The position numbers were made by a program, and so were the translations under genes. A DNA stretch of 64,000 nucleotides from Delphinapterus leucas (lineage: Eukaryota; Chordata; Mammalia; Artiodactyla; Monodontidae), in assembly GCF_002288925.2 (NCBI RefSeq), contig NW_022098000.1, positions 17,306,889 through 17,370,888 of the forward strand, given 5' to 3'. This document shows, in pieces, positions 22,690 to 34,114 of this stretch. A model generated the notes under the pieces. That model saw nothing but the letters and a program-made list of their open reading frames with translations. It was not told the DNA's origin and ran no database searches. Positions within the stretch are counted from its first letter, which is position 1, and the number at the start of each line of letters is the position of its first letter.

Positions 22690-22898
22690 GCTTAGCACAG
22701 GTCTCAAGTTTGAATCTCACCTCCTCTTTTTACTAGCTGGATATCCTTGAATAAATCAATCACTCTACTCCTCTCATGCCAGTTTTCTCATCTGTCAAGT
22801 CGAGATAATGGTAATCATACCCCACATTGTTGTGAAAATTAAATACCGTAAGGTTTGTAAAGCGTTTGACCCAGTGTCTGGCCTCAATCCATTTTAGC
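22690..22898 (+). repeat. MIR SINE
   Basis: 'gtttgaatctcacctcctct', 'tagctggatatccttgaata', 'ccagttttctcatctgtcaa' and 'tgttgtgaaaattaaatacc' follow MIR order; the end shows 'cccagtgtctggcc'. Confidence 0.85.
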
Positions 22899-22939
22899 CA
22901 TCATCATCGTTGTCATCATCAAAAGAAAAGAATGCTCTA

Positions 22940-23158
22940 AGGTAGAGGTCCTGAGATTATGGCCCCCAGGCCAAATCCAGCCCCCACGTGGTTTTGCCAA
23001 TCAAGTTTTCCTGGGACACAGTCACACTCCTTTATTTATGTATTTTCTATGACTGCTTTAGCAGTTGCAGCTGCAACAGAGACCTCAAGGCCCGTAAAGC
23101 TGAAAATACTTGCTATCTGGCTCCTTCCAGAAAAAGTTTGCTGAGTCCTGCTCTAAGG
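22940..23158. mobile_element. hAT-Charlie-type DNA transposon fossil
   Basis: 'aggccaaatccagcccccac' at one end and 'agaaaaagtttgctgagtcc' at the other enclose 'gggacacagtcacactcctt', 'gtattttctatgactgcttt' and 'gcaacagagacctcaaggcc', the pattern of a non-autonomous hAT element common in mammals. It has no coding capacity. Confidence 0.7.
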
Positions 23159-23159
23159 C

Positions 23160-24820
23160 AAGAGAAGTCCAATGACCATGCCTATGTTGGAAGCTATGAG
23201 GACTTCATGTGAACAAAGCACAGGGTAGCATAGGAAGTAGGAAGAAAAGTTTCACCAGGTAAGTTGAGGCACACTTTTGCAGAAGAATAATCTTTTGCAG
23301 TTAAGAATATGAAAAAGAAATTATGCCCTTTTCCAACCATCTTAACTCAGTAGAGCTAACTTTCTCTCTGGAACCCGCTACATAATTTGGAGGACCCAGG
23401 GTCCCTGGATCAAAAAATATTAAGAATTTCAGGAAAATGACAGCAGAGCATTAAATCAAGTACAGGGCTCTTCTGCACAGGTTGTATGGCTCTGTCTCTT
23501 TTTCTGTTTCATACACACACACACACACACACACTTTACACCTACAAGAGTATTCTACAGTTGAAGAGCAATCGAAAGGCCATCAGTTGCAAACTGAGAC
23601 TTGGGTTTTCTGTCTCTTTCCCTACCAGAGCATTCTCTCCTATAAATGATTCTCCTACACTCACAACCTCCTCCTCTTTTCATTTTCTTGCAGCAGTAAA
23701 AGCAGTTTCCCTCCATCTAACTCTCTCTCTTCGTTTTAGCATGACACATCCGTGTTATTGTTCAGATGGCAGAGGAAAACTGCTGGTCTCTGATTTCTCT
23801 TTTTCCATTCGTTACAGCATGCCATGCCCAAAATAGTCGAGTCTGCTTTCACCGTGGCCCCATGCTCACCACGCCAGGATGAAAGCCACCGTTGCCCTTG
23901 TTGACTCTTACTGGGCTTTGGAGTGTCTGGAGTGTGTAAAGTTGTACAGATAAAAGTGTTAGGTAGAATGACATGCACGCGAAGAGCCACAGGGCAGCTA
24001 AGCTGATCTGTGTTTCCTTCATAGAAACAAGAATGGGCAAGGGGCTGCAGTACGGGAATGGTCTGTGAAACTAAAACTCATGAAGAACTTGGTTTGCCCA
24101 AGAGGGAAAAAAAAAAAATCACACACACAAAAAGATGGATGGGTTGTGTTTTGTTTTTAGCTCTTTTGACAGGCCATGGAGTGGAAAATGTGTCTATAAA
24201 TGAGTTTTTTGTTGTTCATTGTGTGGAAAATATTCACAGATAGACAGATAAATATGATATTATAAGCCTTCCAAGGTTATTGTATTTTTTTTAAGTCTGC
24301 AAGTAAAAGCAAGATGGTTTGGGATATCAGGAGTATGAGTGTACAGATGCCAGTAGGTTGATACTAGGTATGATCACAGATCCACAAGCCCCCTGGTGAG
24401 GCAGGTTCCCCCACAGGGACAAGTGAGCACCCTCAAAGATGCCTGGGACTCACTGGCGTGTGTTGATTTTCCAAAGGAGGACGAATCTTTCAGGGTCATC
24501 CTAATTTGCCAAGCGTGAGTCCGATTCCTCCAGGGTTTGACAAAGTGACAGACTACTCTGATAAATTAATGTGTGCTAAGGTGCTAATGGCTGATAATAG
24601 ACTCTCTGGTTACTCTCGGATAATATCTATAGTTACATGGGGCCAGGTTCTTCAGAGTCTGGAGGCCACAGTGCCGTGCATCTCTCCGCCAGCCTGTTTC
24701 TCTCTGCTCCTGGCGCATGCCCTCTGCTTTTAACCTTCCGGGCTATGCACTGGCCGTTCCCTCTGCCTGTGTGCCTTTACGTGACACTCTCAAATTCTTC
24801 CGCTAAAGATCAACTGAAAA
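23160..24820. other. Mostly unassigned; CA microsatellite
   Basis: A (CA)12 run lies at 23511-23534 and a poly-A run at 24106-24118. The rest shows no gene or clear repeat. Confidence 0.5.
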
Positions 24821-24825
24821 TAATA

Positions 24826-25212
24826 GTAACAAGTGCTGTTTACTATAATTCTAAGTATTCTCGAAGAGTTGTCCCGGGACCAACATTGGCATCACCCCGG
24901 GGAAATTGTTAGAAATGCACATTCTTTGGCCCGCCCCCAATCTATCAACTTGGAAACTTGGAGTGGGACCCAGAGACTCGTGTTTTAGCAAAACTTCCAG
25001 GGGGCTCTGATGCTTGCTAAAGCTTGAGACCACTGTGCTAAACAGTTTACCTATATCAGCTCATTGAATTTTCACAACTCTGAGGTAAGTCCTAAGATTC
25101 TCTCCATTTGGAAGATGAGAAAATTGGGGCACAGAAAGTTTAAGTAACTCGGCAGAGATCCTAAGTTGGTGAATGGTAGAGCTGGTCTTTGAGTCCAGGC
25201 AGTCTGGCTCTA
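24826..25212 (-). repeat. MIR SINE split by MER5A
   Basis: The left piece ends near 24860 ('caagtgctgtttactataat'). The right piece resumes at about 25036 ('gtgctaaacagtttacctat') and continues through 'agatgagaaaattggggcac' and 'taagtaactcggcagagatc'. The interruption is the MER5A below, so the MIR is older. Confidence 0.75.
24863..25035. mobile_element. MER5A (hAT-Charlie MITE)
   Basis: 'ggcatcaccccggggaaatt', 'gagtgggacccagagactcg' and the terminal 'gcttgagaccactg' are MER5A landmarks. It is inserted within a MIR. Confidence 0.85.
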
Positions 25213-25214
25213 GA

Positions 25215-25435
25215 ATGTGGATGACCTACCAGTCAGCTTTGTTACCTTTTCAATCACTGCTTCTGCAAAGCCTTTTGTAATTGCAATCTCCCAAATCCCA
25301 CCAGACAATACGAGCAAATCCCATATCACTTTCTCCCTCTATAATGCTTGTGCTTTTCTTTTCCTTCTGTCCCCAGTACCCAATACCTATATTGCAGGAG
25401 CAAACTTTGCTATATGATGAAAGAATGAATAATTA
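25215..25435 (+). repeat. L2-like trace
   Basis: Weak similarity to the L2 3' end, finishing with 'atgaaagaatgaataattaa'. Low certainty. Confidence 0.3.
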
Positions 25436-25489
25436 AGGGGACCGATCAGTGAATCAGTAAATGTCTTGACTCGAAAGTAACTTGATTAG

Positions 25490-25780
25490 AATTTTCCAGA
25501 GAACTTTAAAAAAAATTTCCAGATGGATAAACAACAAGATCCTATTGTAGAGCACAGGGAACTATATTCAATATCCTATAATGAAACATAATGGAAAAGA
25601 ATATGAAAAAGAATATATCTATGTATAACTGAATCAATTTGCTGTATACGAGAAACTAACGCAACCTCGTAAATCAACTATACTTCACTTTAAAAAGAAG
25701 TTTCCAGAATCCTATCCCTCACCTACTGAATCAGAGTCTCCAGGAGGGGGCTTGGGAATCTGTATTTTAAAAAGTAAAAC
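25490..25780. mobile_element. MER5A-like element split by an L1
   Basis: The pieces 25490-25523 ('gattagaattttccagagaa') and 25701-25780 ('actgaatcagagtctccagg', 'gcttgggaatctgtatttta') match the two sides of a MER5A centre. They are separated by the L1 tail below. Confidence 0.7.
25524..25700 (+). mobile_element. L1 3' end, truncated, inside MER5A
   Basis: About 177 bp of L1 3' UTR ('ggataaacaacaagatccta', 'actatattcaatatcctata', 'taaatcaactatacttcact'). The eight-base duplication tttccaga is present at 25516-25523 and 25701-25708. Confidence 0.88.
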
Positions 25781-25784
25781 CAAA

Positions 25785-26112
25785 AACAAGAACCCTGATT
25801 TAAGAAAGAGTTGTGCCAACACATTGATCCTGCCCACATTGAACCCCTGCCTTAATTGGCACTGATGACTGTGGATAGTTTTCTAAGACTAAGGGGAGAG
25901 TATGAATGGGGAAAGAGGGGGGCTCTTTGGCGCTTAAATCCTACCTCATGGGGAGTGGCTAACCCTTTCTGGAAGAAATCTGGTGCATGCTTCAGATTTT
26001 AGGCACATTATATGATAATCCTTGAATAAGATCTATATAAGAAACACCTGCCTTTGGTACCACTGAGCTGTACATGGTAAGTATTTTTACCCCCGGAACA
26101 GGCAGTCCTTAG
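25785..26112. other. Unassigned sequence
   Basis: No gene or repeat recognised. Confidence 0.5.
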
Positions 26113-26115
26113 CGC

Positions 26116-26131
26116 ATATATATGTATATAT

Positions 26132-26199
<68 letters not shown>

Positions 26200-26200
26200 G
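26116..26200. repeat. Compound TA/CA microsatellite
   Basis: (TA)n with TG and TACA interruptions passes into an uninterrupted (CA)n of about 20 units and back to (TA)n. It is a likely length polymorphism. Confidence 0.95.
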
Positions 26201-26473
26201 GGTCATCTTCCAAAAATGTATTTGTAAGTTGAGTTGTTTGGAACTCAGAAAACACTTTCCCACAGAAGTAATATTAGAAAAGAGGGTTCCATTCCTCTGC
26301 CAAAACACAAGACCTGATTTGGAACATTCTGTCTCTGAAATAGCAGTTCAGATGCTCTGCACGGACGTCCGTGGGAAATGGAACTAGGACCCACCCAGCC
26401 TGGAACTGGGGACTATGGGAGCATAGTGACTGCTGGGGGAGCATCAGAGAGAAGCCTTGGTTCTCCTCCATCC

Positions 26474-26474
<1 letters not shown>

Positions 26475-26511
<37 letters not shown>

Positions 26512-26560
26512 ATACACACACATAGATACATGGGACACATAAATACACACACACACACAT
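26475..26560. repeat. CA microsatellite
   Basis: (CA)17 at 26475-26509 is followed by broken CA stretches to 26560. It lies about 280 bp from the preceding compound repeat. Confidence 0.95.
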
Positions 26561-26599
26561 ACAATCTGGTGGCTACTGGTCACATGGTAGAAAGACATA

Positions 26600-27500
26600 G
26601 TTATCACTGAAGGAAAACTACTCGCGATCCAATGAAATCTTTACTCCCTTCACCAGTGCAGTCAAGAGCTGCCCCAGACCTCAGCTCAGAGTTTCCCAGA
26701 TCAGGTACAGACAATCAGCAGTGCTTGTACCCTTCCCTCTGATATCATTTTACCTGGATTTGGGGAATACTATTACACAACCTCTCCTTTGAACTTTAAG
26801 GCAACTGCAACTACCTTCCCTAATATACCTACAATAATACTTTGAGGATGAATATGAAATGAGGGCCATAAAAAATTGCTGCTAAAAGGTAGAAAAGAAA
26901 TTTTTTTGTTTCTCCTTGGCCATTAATTAATTAGCCATGTGACGTAAGCCTAGGTTCTCTGAGTCTCAGTTTCCTCATGTGTAAAATGTTGGGGAAGGGG
27001 AGTTGCTCATAAAATCTTTCACTTTTTTCTAGATCTAATATTCTAGATTTCAATAAAAATAGTTTCCTCTACTTCCTTGTGAAAAGAGTTTCCAGGTTGC
27101 CAACTGTTCTACCTTTTCCATACTTGGTAGTAAAATACTGAAAGCTCATCTCATCCCTGGCCCAAAGGTGCACCAAGAAGAACCAAGGCTGATAAATTAC
27201 AGTTTCATTTCATTCTTATTAAATTAAATGTATTTCATTTAATTTGAACCTGCTCACCATCAAACTTCATTTGGGAAGTAGCTCATTGAGTTAAATTGAT
27301 AAATATCAATGAGATATTTATCAGCACATAGCATATTAAGGATCAAAGTGGTAAAATAATAATAATAGTAACATTATCAATGACATTATTATTAATCAGA
27401 ATTTTGACATGGAAAGCAAAAAGAGGAAAAGAATAAGATAATTTAATAGGATTTGAAGTTATTTCAAGAAAAAAACCTTTAAAAGGAATCAATACACAAT
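26600..27500. other. Mostly unassigned; MIR trace
   Basis: 26930-26990 ('agtctcagtttcctcatgtg') is a short plus-strand MIR piece. 27190-27440 is AT-rich with ATT/AAT words and no repeat call. Confidence 0.5.
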
Positions 27501-27501
27501 C

Positions 27502-27800
27502 TCTTTTTAAACTGAAGTATAGTTGATTTACAATATTTCGTTAGTTTCAGGTGTACAGTATAGTGATTCAGTTTCTTTTTCAGATTATATTCCATTATAG
27601 GTTATTGCAAGATATTGACTGTAACTCCCTGTGCTTTACAGTAAATCCTTGTTGCTTATCTATTTTACGTATAGTAGTGTGTATCTGTTAATCCCATACT
27701 CCTAATTTGTCTCTCCTCCCGCCACTTCCCTTTGGTAACCATAAGTTTGTTTTCTGTGTCTGTGTGTCTGTTTCGGTTTTGTATGTAGATTCATTTGTCA
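27502..27800 (-). mobile_element. L1 3' end, reverse
   Basis: 'aaactgaagtatagttgatt', 'tttcaggtgtacagtatagt', 'actccctgtgctttacagta' and 'ttggtaaccataagtttgtt' are the reverse complement of the cetartiodactyl-type L1 3' UTR. No clear target-site duplication was found. Confidence 0.85.
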
Positions 27801-27804
27801 GTAC

Positions 27805-28375
27805 ACTTAATCTTAACAAGCACAATCATAGGCTTGAATTTAACTCAGAGCAAAATATATTGTTTCTTTGATAGAACCCCCTTCTCCCCAAGGTAATACT
27901 ATGTAGAAGAAAAGAAGTAAGGAAATGTGGTTACTAACAGCTAGCTTTGGTTTGGGATTGGTGATACCTGATAGAATTTGATACAGGTCCTCCTTTCTAT
28001 CTGTTAGGATAGTGTGTCCCTGTGACGTGCTGGGGGTGCATCTGGACTTGGCTTTAAGAACTTCAAGAAGATCTAATTCGCTTCCACTGCCATATAACTT
28101 TAGTGAGATTCAGTTCTCTGAGCAGGATACGAATAGAAACTTTTGCTTCCACTGCCTCAGAAAAAAGAAAGTCAAACCGAAAAAAAGAAAACAAAAGCAA
28201 AAATTATCCCAGATAATACACAACAAAAATTCCCCGAGCCCCAGCATCTTCCTAGAGAGCTGTATAAGAATACTGGGGAATTGTTTTGGGTAGGGAGAAA
28301 AAGGAAGTCTGGTTCTAGAACCTCTGGTTTTTGGGGTCTCGGAAACAGCCATTTAAAAAATAATAGTTTTCTAGA
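27805..28375. other. Unassigned sequence
   Basis: No gene recognised. 28160-28205 is A/purine-rich. Confidence 0.5.
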
Positions 28376-28377
28376 CC

Positions 28378-28560
28378 TCCTGCTGTGTCAGACAGTATGC
28401 TGAATGTTTTACGTGCATTATTTAATTCAACCCTCAAAAAAAAAACATGGTGAAGTATATATGTTATTTCCACTTTGTTTAGTAAACCCTTATATTCCCA
28501 TTCATAGAAGAAAAAATCAAGAGAATATGGGAAAATAACTCAGTAAAGAGACAGGACTGC
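28378..28560 (-). repeat. MIR SINE, reverse
   Basis: 'acgtgcattatttaattcaa' then 'aataactcagtaaagagaca' follow antisense MIR order; an A9 run interrupts it. Confidence 0.7.
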
Positions 28561-28574
28561 ATGTATATTCCATC

Positions 28575-28790
28575 CCAGTTGTTCAGACAGCACAGTGGAC
28601 AAGTAACAGCCTGAGATTTGAATCCTTGCTCTTCCACATCCTGTGACTTTAAGGAAGTTACTCAGTTTTCTTACATATAACACGGAACTAATAACGTTGC
28701 TTACCTTTCAGACTTGTTATAGGTTTCCAACTGGAGCCTACACATAACAGACTTAGAACAGCTCCTGCCAGATGGTAGGTAATATTCAAT
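28575..28790 (+). repeat. MIR SINE
   Basis: 'gagatttgaatccttgctct', 'ctgtgactttaaggaagtta' and 'cagttttcttacatataaca' follow MIR order. It lies head-on to the reverse MIR just to its left. Confidence 0.8.
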
Positions 28791-28929
28791 GACTTAGTAT
28801 TTTTATCTGGTCCAGCAACTCCCTGTGTCCTTACCCCCTGGAAGCCTGCCTATGTCTGGGCAGGCTCCTATACAGCCCAAGGACAAAAGCAGAACACTGA
28901 CAACAACTCATTCTTACTCTCTAAGAGTA

Positions 28930-29105
28930 GATCTTGATCCTCCAAGTGCTGTCCCTGGACCAGCTGCATCAGCATCACCTGGAAACTGGCTAAAAGTGCA
29001 GAGTGTCAAGACCCACCCCAGACCTCCTGAGTCAGATTGTGTATTTTAACACGATGCCCAGGTGATTTGTGTGCACACTGAATTTGAGAAGCTCTGCTCT
29101 CAGCC
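28930..29105. mobile_element. MER5A (hAT-Charlie MITE)
   Basis: 'gcatcagcatcacctggaaa', 'ccccagacctcctgagtcag' and 'cgatgcccaggtgatttgtg' are MER5A landmarks; the end reads 'tttgagaagctctgctctc'. Confidence 0.85.
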
Positions 29106-29139
29106 ACATGCAGTAGCAGTTCTCACTGGTCCTCTGACA

Positions 29140-29770
29140 GTACACGCCTGGAGGTTCCTAGCCCTCAAATTTCAGTAGAAAGGCAGAACCTCGTAGTGTG
29201 TGCAATATGCCAGGCTGCCGGGCCTCTCTCTGCCTTTTCCATTCTGCTCTGGTTAGTTCAAAGTGTCTCTCATCTTACAATCCATTTGGTGAACCATTAT
29301 TTAAGACTTAACTCAGACATCATGGAGACTCTTCCTATCCGCCCTCCTCCTATTCCAAAAGGGAATTCGTCACTTCCACCTTGGTTTCCCCATTGAAAAC
29401 CAGACCATCTTCCATCTCTTCCATCTTCTTTGACTGTAATCCATGGTAAGAAACATTTTATAGACACACTGGAACATACACACACACACCTGTATGTTGC
29501 TGAAATGAAAGTCTCACGAAAGAATATTTTTCTTACTCTGTGCAGTGGACTCAGATATTTTCAACATTATTCTATTTCACGCTATACGGGTCATAACTGA
29601 CAATTTGTAAAACCCCGTATATAACTATTTCTTTCATAGAAACTACAACATTAGATTGATGGCTTAGTTTCATGTCCATCACCTCTTCTAGACAGAGAGG
29701 ACGTGGCCCCATATCTGACATATATAAGGATTCAGTATTTTTTGTTGAATGAATAATGAATGGGTGGGTG
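29140..29770 (+). repeat. L2-like LINE, diverged
   Basis: 'gacttaactcagacatcatg' with 'gagactcttcctatcc', and near 29740 'ttttttgttgaatgaataat', resemble the L2 3' region. It is interrupted or degraded in the middle. Confidence 0.45.
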
Positions 29771-29779
29771 GATCTTGTT

Positions 29780-30590
29780 ATGTTATGATCTGTTTTCACA
29801 GCCTGTCACTACTCCATCCCTTACCTCCTTGGTTCCACTGCCATCATTAAAAGAATACGAGGACCTACTTACGCAATAACTCATCAGCCACTAACCATCA
29901 CTGTAATTTTATGCAATGAATTATGCTCTATGCTCCCAACAGGAATTTTCAAAAGAAAAGCAGTACTACAGATTACTGTGTTGACTAATAAGAGGAAAGA
30001 CAAAAATTTTGAGTTTGAAGAAGAGTAGTTTTGTTTTGCATACTTTTGGATTTGGGGGACTGTTCATGGCTGCTATTTTATTAGTCTCCCTATTGTAAAT
30101 TACATGGAGCTCGTGTTGCTATAGCTAAGACATTTTTAGAACATCCCGCGTCAGGAGGTGCCAGCCTGCCATTTGAGCTTCTCCATGAGCTCTGCCAGTT
30201 TACCTCCATTCTCTCTTTCAGCACCTCAGTTCTTCCAGGGTGAGAGCCCTTGGGCAGAGGTTTATAATGGGAAAAGATGATGACGAACCACATTCATTTA
30301 TCATTTGTATCCCCGGCTTGGACCTGACACTCTAGTTCATTCGACAGGAAGGGAATTTGAGGCTAGGTGTCAGAACCTTCAGTTCTGTTTTCCTGAGTCA
30401 TACGGCCCTGCCTTGGCAGGATGCCCTTCTTTCATTCATAAGAGGAGGATGGAAAAATTGAAGACCCAGAAGCTAAGTCTGGAAGGAATGGCAACTTTTT
30501 CAGTCTTACCTTTCACTATGACACAATAATAAAACAAGCTACCTAATAATCGTTTCACCTCTTTACAGCTTATTCTCAAATATTACATTT
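29780..30590. other. Unassigned sequence
   Basis: No gene or repeat recognised. Confidence 0.5.
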
Positions 30591-30595
30591 GTGTA

Positions 30596-30800
30596 TGGCA
30601 TTTGAGAGTCTGACTGTCTGGGTTTTAATCATGGCTCTTAGTAGCTAACTGACATGCATGACCCCTGCCTTGGTTTCCCCCCCATAAAATGGAGATAAAG
30701 ACCTACCTCATAGAGTCTTTGTGAGGAAAAAAATGACGGTCCCTATAAACCACTTCGAATTGTGCCTGTCACAGAGTAAGAACTTAAATTCCAGCTATTT
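30596..30800 (+). repeat. MIR SINE
   Basis: 'tctgactgtctgggttttaa', 'cttggtttcccccccataaa' and 'gacctacctcatagagtctt' follow MIR order. Confidence 0.85.
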
Positions 30801-30924
30801 TTAAGATTATTATCACACACAGAAACTGTACGTACATATATGATTCCTTTCCCACATTTAGACATTTAAAGTAAGGAAAACTCTTCAAAATAAAATGCTA
30901 CCTTACTAAGTGCCATGTGATATC

Positions 30925-31170
30925 CTGAACTGGATCCTGGAATGGAAAGGGGCATTAGTGGAAAAACTAGTGACATCTGAATAAAGTCTCAAGTTTAGTT
31001 AATTTAGTACTAACGTTAATGTTTTACTTTTGACAGACGTACAAAGATTATGCAAAACGTTAACACGAAGAAAACTCAGTGAAGAGTGCGAAGAACGCTC
31101 TGCGCCATCTTTGCAGCTTTTCAGTAACTCTAAAATTATTCCAAAATGAAAAGTTTTTTTTTAATAAAGG
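30925..31170 (+). mobile_element. Old L1 3' UTR with A-rich end
   Basis: 'ctggatcctggaatggaaag', 'acatctgaataaagtctcaa' and 'aactctaaaattattccaaa' are the 3' end of an older L1 subfamily, finishing at an A/T-rich tail. Confidence 0.7.
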
Positions 31171-31569
31171 CCACACATAGTTCTCAAGTATGCGGTAACT
31201 ACGAAGTTGAGCTAAGCACCGTGGAAACCCGGGAGATCAGGAAAAGAGGACTTTGGCTTCAAAGAGCTTACAGTTTCGTTCTGAGAACAGGACAGCAATG
31301 AACTTACCATAAACTGGCCAGAAGGTAATACATGTCTTAATAGAAGTGGAAACAAACTCTTATCAGTCTAATATGAAGGGTCAGCCTCACAAAGACCTTG
31401 TTCTCTGTGGTCCAACGCACTGGTTAATTAATGAACACAGTTCCATCATTCCTGCCCCCTCCAGTGGGTACTCTGCCTGGCTGGTATTTCAGTGGGGGAA
31501 CTCCCTCCACGTTGGAGGTGCTATCTGATGCCTGACCAATGCAAATGTAAACTTCCGATTTATTAAATT

Positions 31570-31800
31570 TTTAAGTAGGCTGTGGAATGCAGCAGAAAGG
31601 GCATGGATCATGTAATCGAGCAAAACTGAGATCAAACCTAGTTTCTCCCCAACTAGTTAACTGAGCCTCATGTTCCTCTAAACTGGGGGAAAGAATACTG
31701 AACTTGCTGACTGTTATCTCAATCAAATGATCAAGTGAGATGATATCACAAGGATCTCTGGCGTGCAATAGGCTGGGTTTATTATCACTGCTACCATCAG
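31570..31800 (+). repeat. MIR SINE
   Basis: 'atggatcatgtaatcgagca', 'taactgagcctcatgttcct' and 'atcaagtgagatgatatcac' follow MIR order with high divergence. Confidence 0.7.
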
Positions 31801-31961
31801 TAATTATGCTCTAGGGTTGTGCCCCGGCAACCACACTCAAGTACTTATCCATTTGTCAGGCACCCAGTTCACTTGCTCAAAGCCCTTACTTTGGAGAGTC
31901 CAGGACTTTTTGCCAAATGGAAAGGGCAGCAGACCCCGGTGAGGGAAGCCGGCATAGATGA

Positions 31962-32215
31962 GGGGTTAATTGCATAGGCTTTAGAGCCAGTCAGCCTGGA
32001 TTTAAATCCTGGCTTGTCTACTTATCAGCCTGCTACCTGCGGGCCATTGGAAAAGCAACTTAACCTCTCAGGGCTTCTGTTTCCCTATGTGCGAACTGTG
32101 AGTAATAGTACCTACCCCATAGAGGTATGTTATGAGGGATTCATGCACATGAAGTCTCCAGAACAGTGTTTGGCACACAGCTAGCCCTCAGTAAATAACG
32201 GCTATACCTGTTAGC
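31962..32215 (+). repeat. MIR SINE, near full length
   Basis: 'gctttagagccagtcagcct', 'ggatttaaatcctggcttgt', 'aaagcaacttaacctctcag', 'gtacctaccccatagaggta' and 'gtttggcacacagctagccc' span nearly the whole consensus, making this the best preserved MIR here. Confidence 0.93.
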
Positions 32216-32219
32216 TCTT

Positions 32220-32595
32220 ATTTTCCAACAACCAGCTCCTCTTTTCCCTAGATGTCCAACACCCCATTTTGTTCAGATATGGGGGTGCAAGGTGCTCAGG
32301 GAAGGGGCGGTTCTTCCCTCCAGCCCCAGGGAATGAACTATGATTGGTACAAGTGATCTCTTCTCTTATTCCAGTTTAGGTATGGGTAAGTGGCTGAAAT
32401 CTGGCCATTGGCACCTAAGGGGAAATCTGCTGGTAGCTTCTAGGGAACTCTGTTTGCCTCCTGTATTGAATGCTGCGCGAGAGGATGTGCAGCCAGCGTA
32501 TGGCCGTGAAAGGAGCCAGGAGAACCACAGAGAGGCTACCTCAGAGCCCAGACATCACTGAGCTGCAGAGCCATCTACCCTTGTTGTTTTTTTAG
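32220..32595. other. Unassigned sequence
   Basis: No gene or repeat recognised. Confidence 0.5.
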
Positions 32596-32599
32596 CATT

Positions 32600-32850
32600 T
32601 TTTTTCTTTTCATTAAAAATTTTTTAATGGAAGTATAGTTGATGTACAATAATATTACAGGCGATTCACAATTTTTAAAGGTTATACTCCATTTATAGTT
32701 ATTATAAAATATTGGCTATATTCCCCATGTTGTACAATATATCCTTGTAGCTTATTTTATACCTAATAGTTTGTATCTGTTAATCCCCTACCCCCATATT
32801 GCCCCTCCCCCTTCCTTCTCCCCACTGGTAACCACTAGTTTTGAACCATC
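32600..32850 (-). mobile_element. L1 3' end, reverse
   Basis: 'aatggaagtatagttgatgt', 'ccatgttgtacaatatatcc' and 'tggtaaccactagttttg' match the same L1 tail as at 27502, more diverged and truncated. Confidence 0.8.
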
Positions 32851-32949
32851 TACCTTTGGACATCTTGTTATGTGAGATAATACATGTCACTTTCAGTCAG
32901 GGTTTCTTTTACTTGCAGCCAAAAGCAACTTGGCAAATAGTGGAGGTCA

Positions 32950-33070
32950 CAGAGTTGGAGCAGTATCATTATTCCCCGTGTTGTGGGTAAGGAACTAAGT
33001 TTCAGAGAGATTAAAATCACGTTCCACAGGGTTATACAGCTAGTGAAGAGCAGCGAATGAGAGGGGAGTA
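32950..33070 (-). repeat. MIR SINE fragment, reverse
   Basis: 'aaggaactaagtttcagaga' and 'cagggttatacagctagtga' are antisense MIR core. Confidence 0.7.
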
Positions 33071-33144
33071 AATAAAATATATTTTCACCTTGGCCATTGA
33101 ACTTGTTCTTGGTCTATTAATTTATTTCAAAAATATTCATGGAG

Positions 33145-33350
33145 GGCTTCCCTGGTGGCGCAGTGGTGGAGAGTCCGCCTGCCGATGCAGGGGACGCGGG
33201 TTCGTGCCCCGGTCCGGGAAGATCCCACGTGCCGCGGAGCGGCTGGGCCCGTGAGCCATGGCCGCTGAGCCTGCGCATCCGGAGCCTGTGCTCCGCAACG
33301 GGAGAGGCCACAACAGTGAGAGGCCCGCGTACCGCAAAAAAAAAAAAAAA
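33145..33350 (+). mobile_element. Cetacean CHR-type SINE (short form)
   Basis: A tRNA-Glu-derived SINE starting 'ggcttccctggtggcgcagt', with a pol III A box at 33156-33166 (tggcgcagtgg) and B box at 33199-33209 (ggttcgtgccc), then the GC-rich body and a poly-A of 15. The exact 9-bp duplication ttcatggag is present at 33136-33144 and 33352-33360. Clean ends, intact promoter boxes and a pure A tail mean a recent insertion. The body identifies the host as a cetacean, probably an odontocete. Confidence 0.97.
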
Positions 33351-33360
33351 GTTCATGGAG

Positions 33361-33920
33361 TCCAGAAGACACCTTTATAGGCCCTGTGGAATTTTCTGAA
33401 TTGAGGGCTTGGGCGGAGCTTCCAGTGGACAGAGATGTAACGTATGTATTTCTAGTCTTTGATGACTTGTTCAGGGAAAGGTATGCCACTGCATAACTGA
33501 GGGAACAGTCTCTAGTAGGATAAAATATTTCCAAGACGTCTGAGTTGAGAATTTTGTTTCCCACATTTTTGAAAAATCAGAGTCCACAAGCTGTTTAGTA
33601 ATTAATTATTAAAGCTAATAGTAATCTGACAAGATACTTGATTTGACGCCAGTATTTCTTTGGCACGTAAAAAGTCAGGACCAGAGAGAAAGGAACCAGA
33701 GTTACCCAGTGTAAGCCCTTGTCTTCCTTCCCCTTTCCGGTATCTCTATCTTTAAAAATAACTTGGATCCACCAGCAGGCTTATAGCTTTTCGTCTTACT
33801 CATTTACTCATTCTTTTACTTATTCATTTATTCAAGGAATTTTCTAAAGCAGCCACTCTTTCCTCATCAAGTTGGGGAAAACAGTTAATATAAGCAAACC
33901 AAGTATAATCATATCACAAC
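33361..33920. other. Unassigned sequence
   Basis: No gene recognised; 33800-33840 has a (TTCATTTAC)-like stretch. Confidence 0.5.
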
Positions 33921-33924
33921 AGCT

Positions 33925-34110
33925 ATGTTTTCCTCAGGTGCCTTACAGACGTTATGATTAACCCTCTAAACTATTTTTTCAGGAGACACATCATTTTTTC
34001 CCAAATTATGAGGAAACCAAGTTTTAGGGAGGTCAAAGCCATTTTCCACAGGGTCATACAGCTAGACAAGTGCGGACTGGGGTTTGAATCTGGGTCACTT
34101 ACACTCCAAA
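33925..34110 (-). repeat. MIR SINE, reverse
   Basis: 'aaattatgaggaaaccaagt', 'gtcatacagctagacaagtg' and 'ggggtttgaatctgggtcac' follow antisense MIR order. Confidence 0.85.
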
Positions 34111-34114
34111 GGCA

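Noticed and set aside
26274..26610. Cys/Val- and His/Thr-rich frames
   Set aside because: They are translations of the CA/TG microsatellite.
33145..33210. tRNA gene
   Set aside because: A and B boxes are present, but the sequence is the tRNA-derived head of a SINE and does not fold as a functional tRNA.
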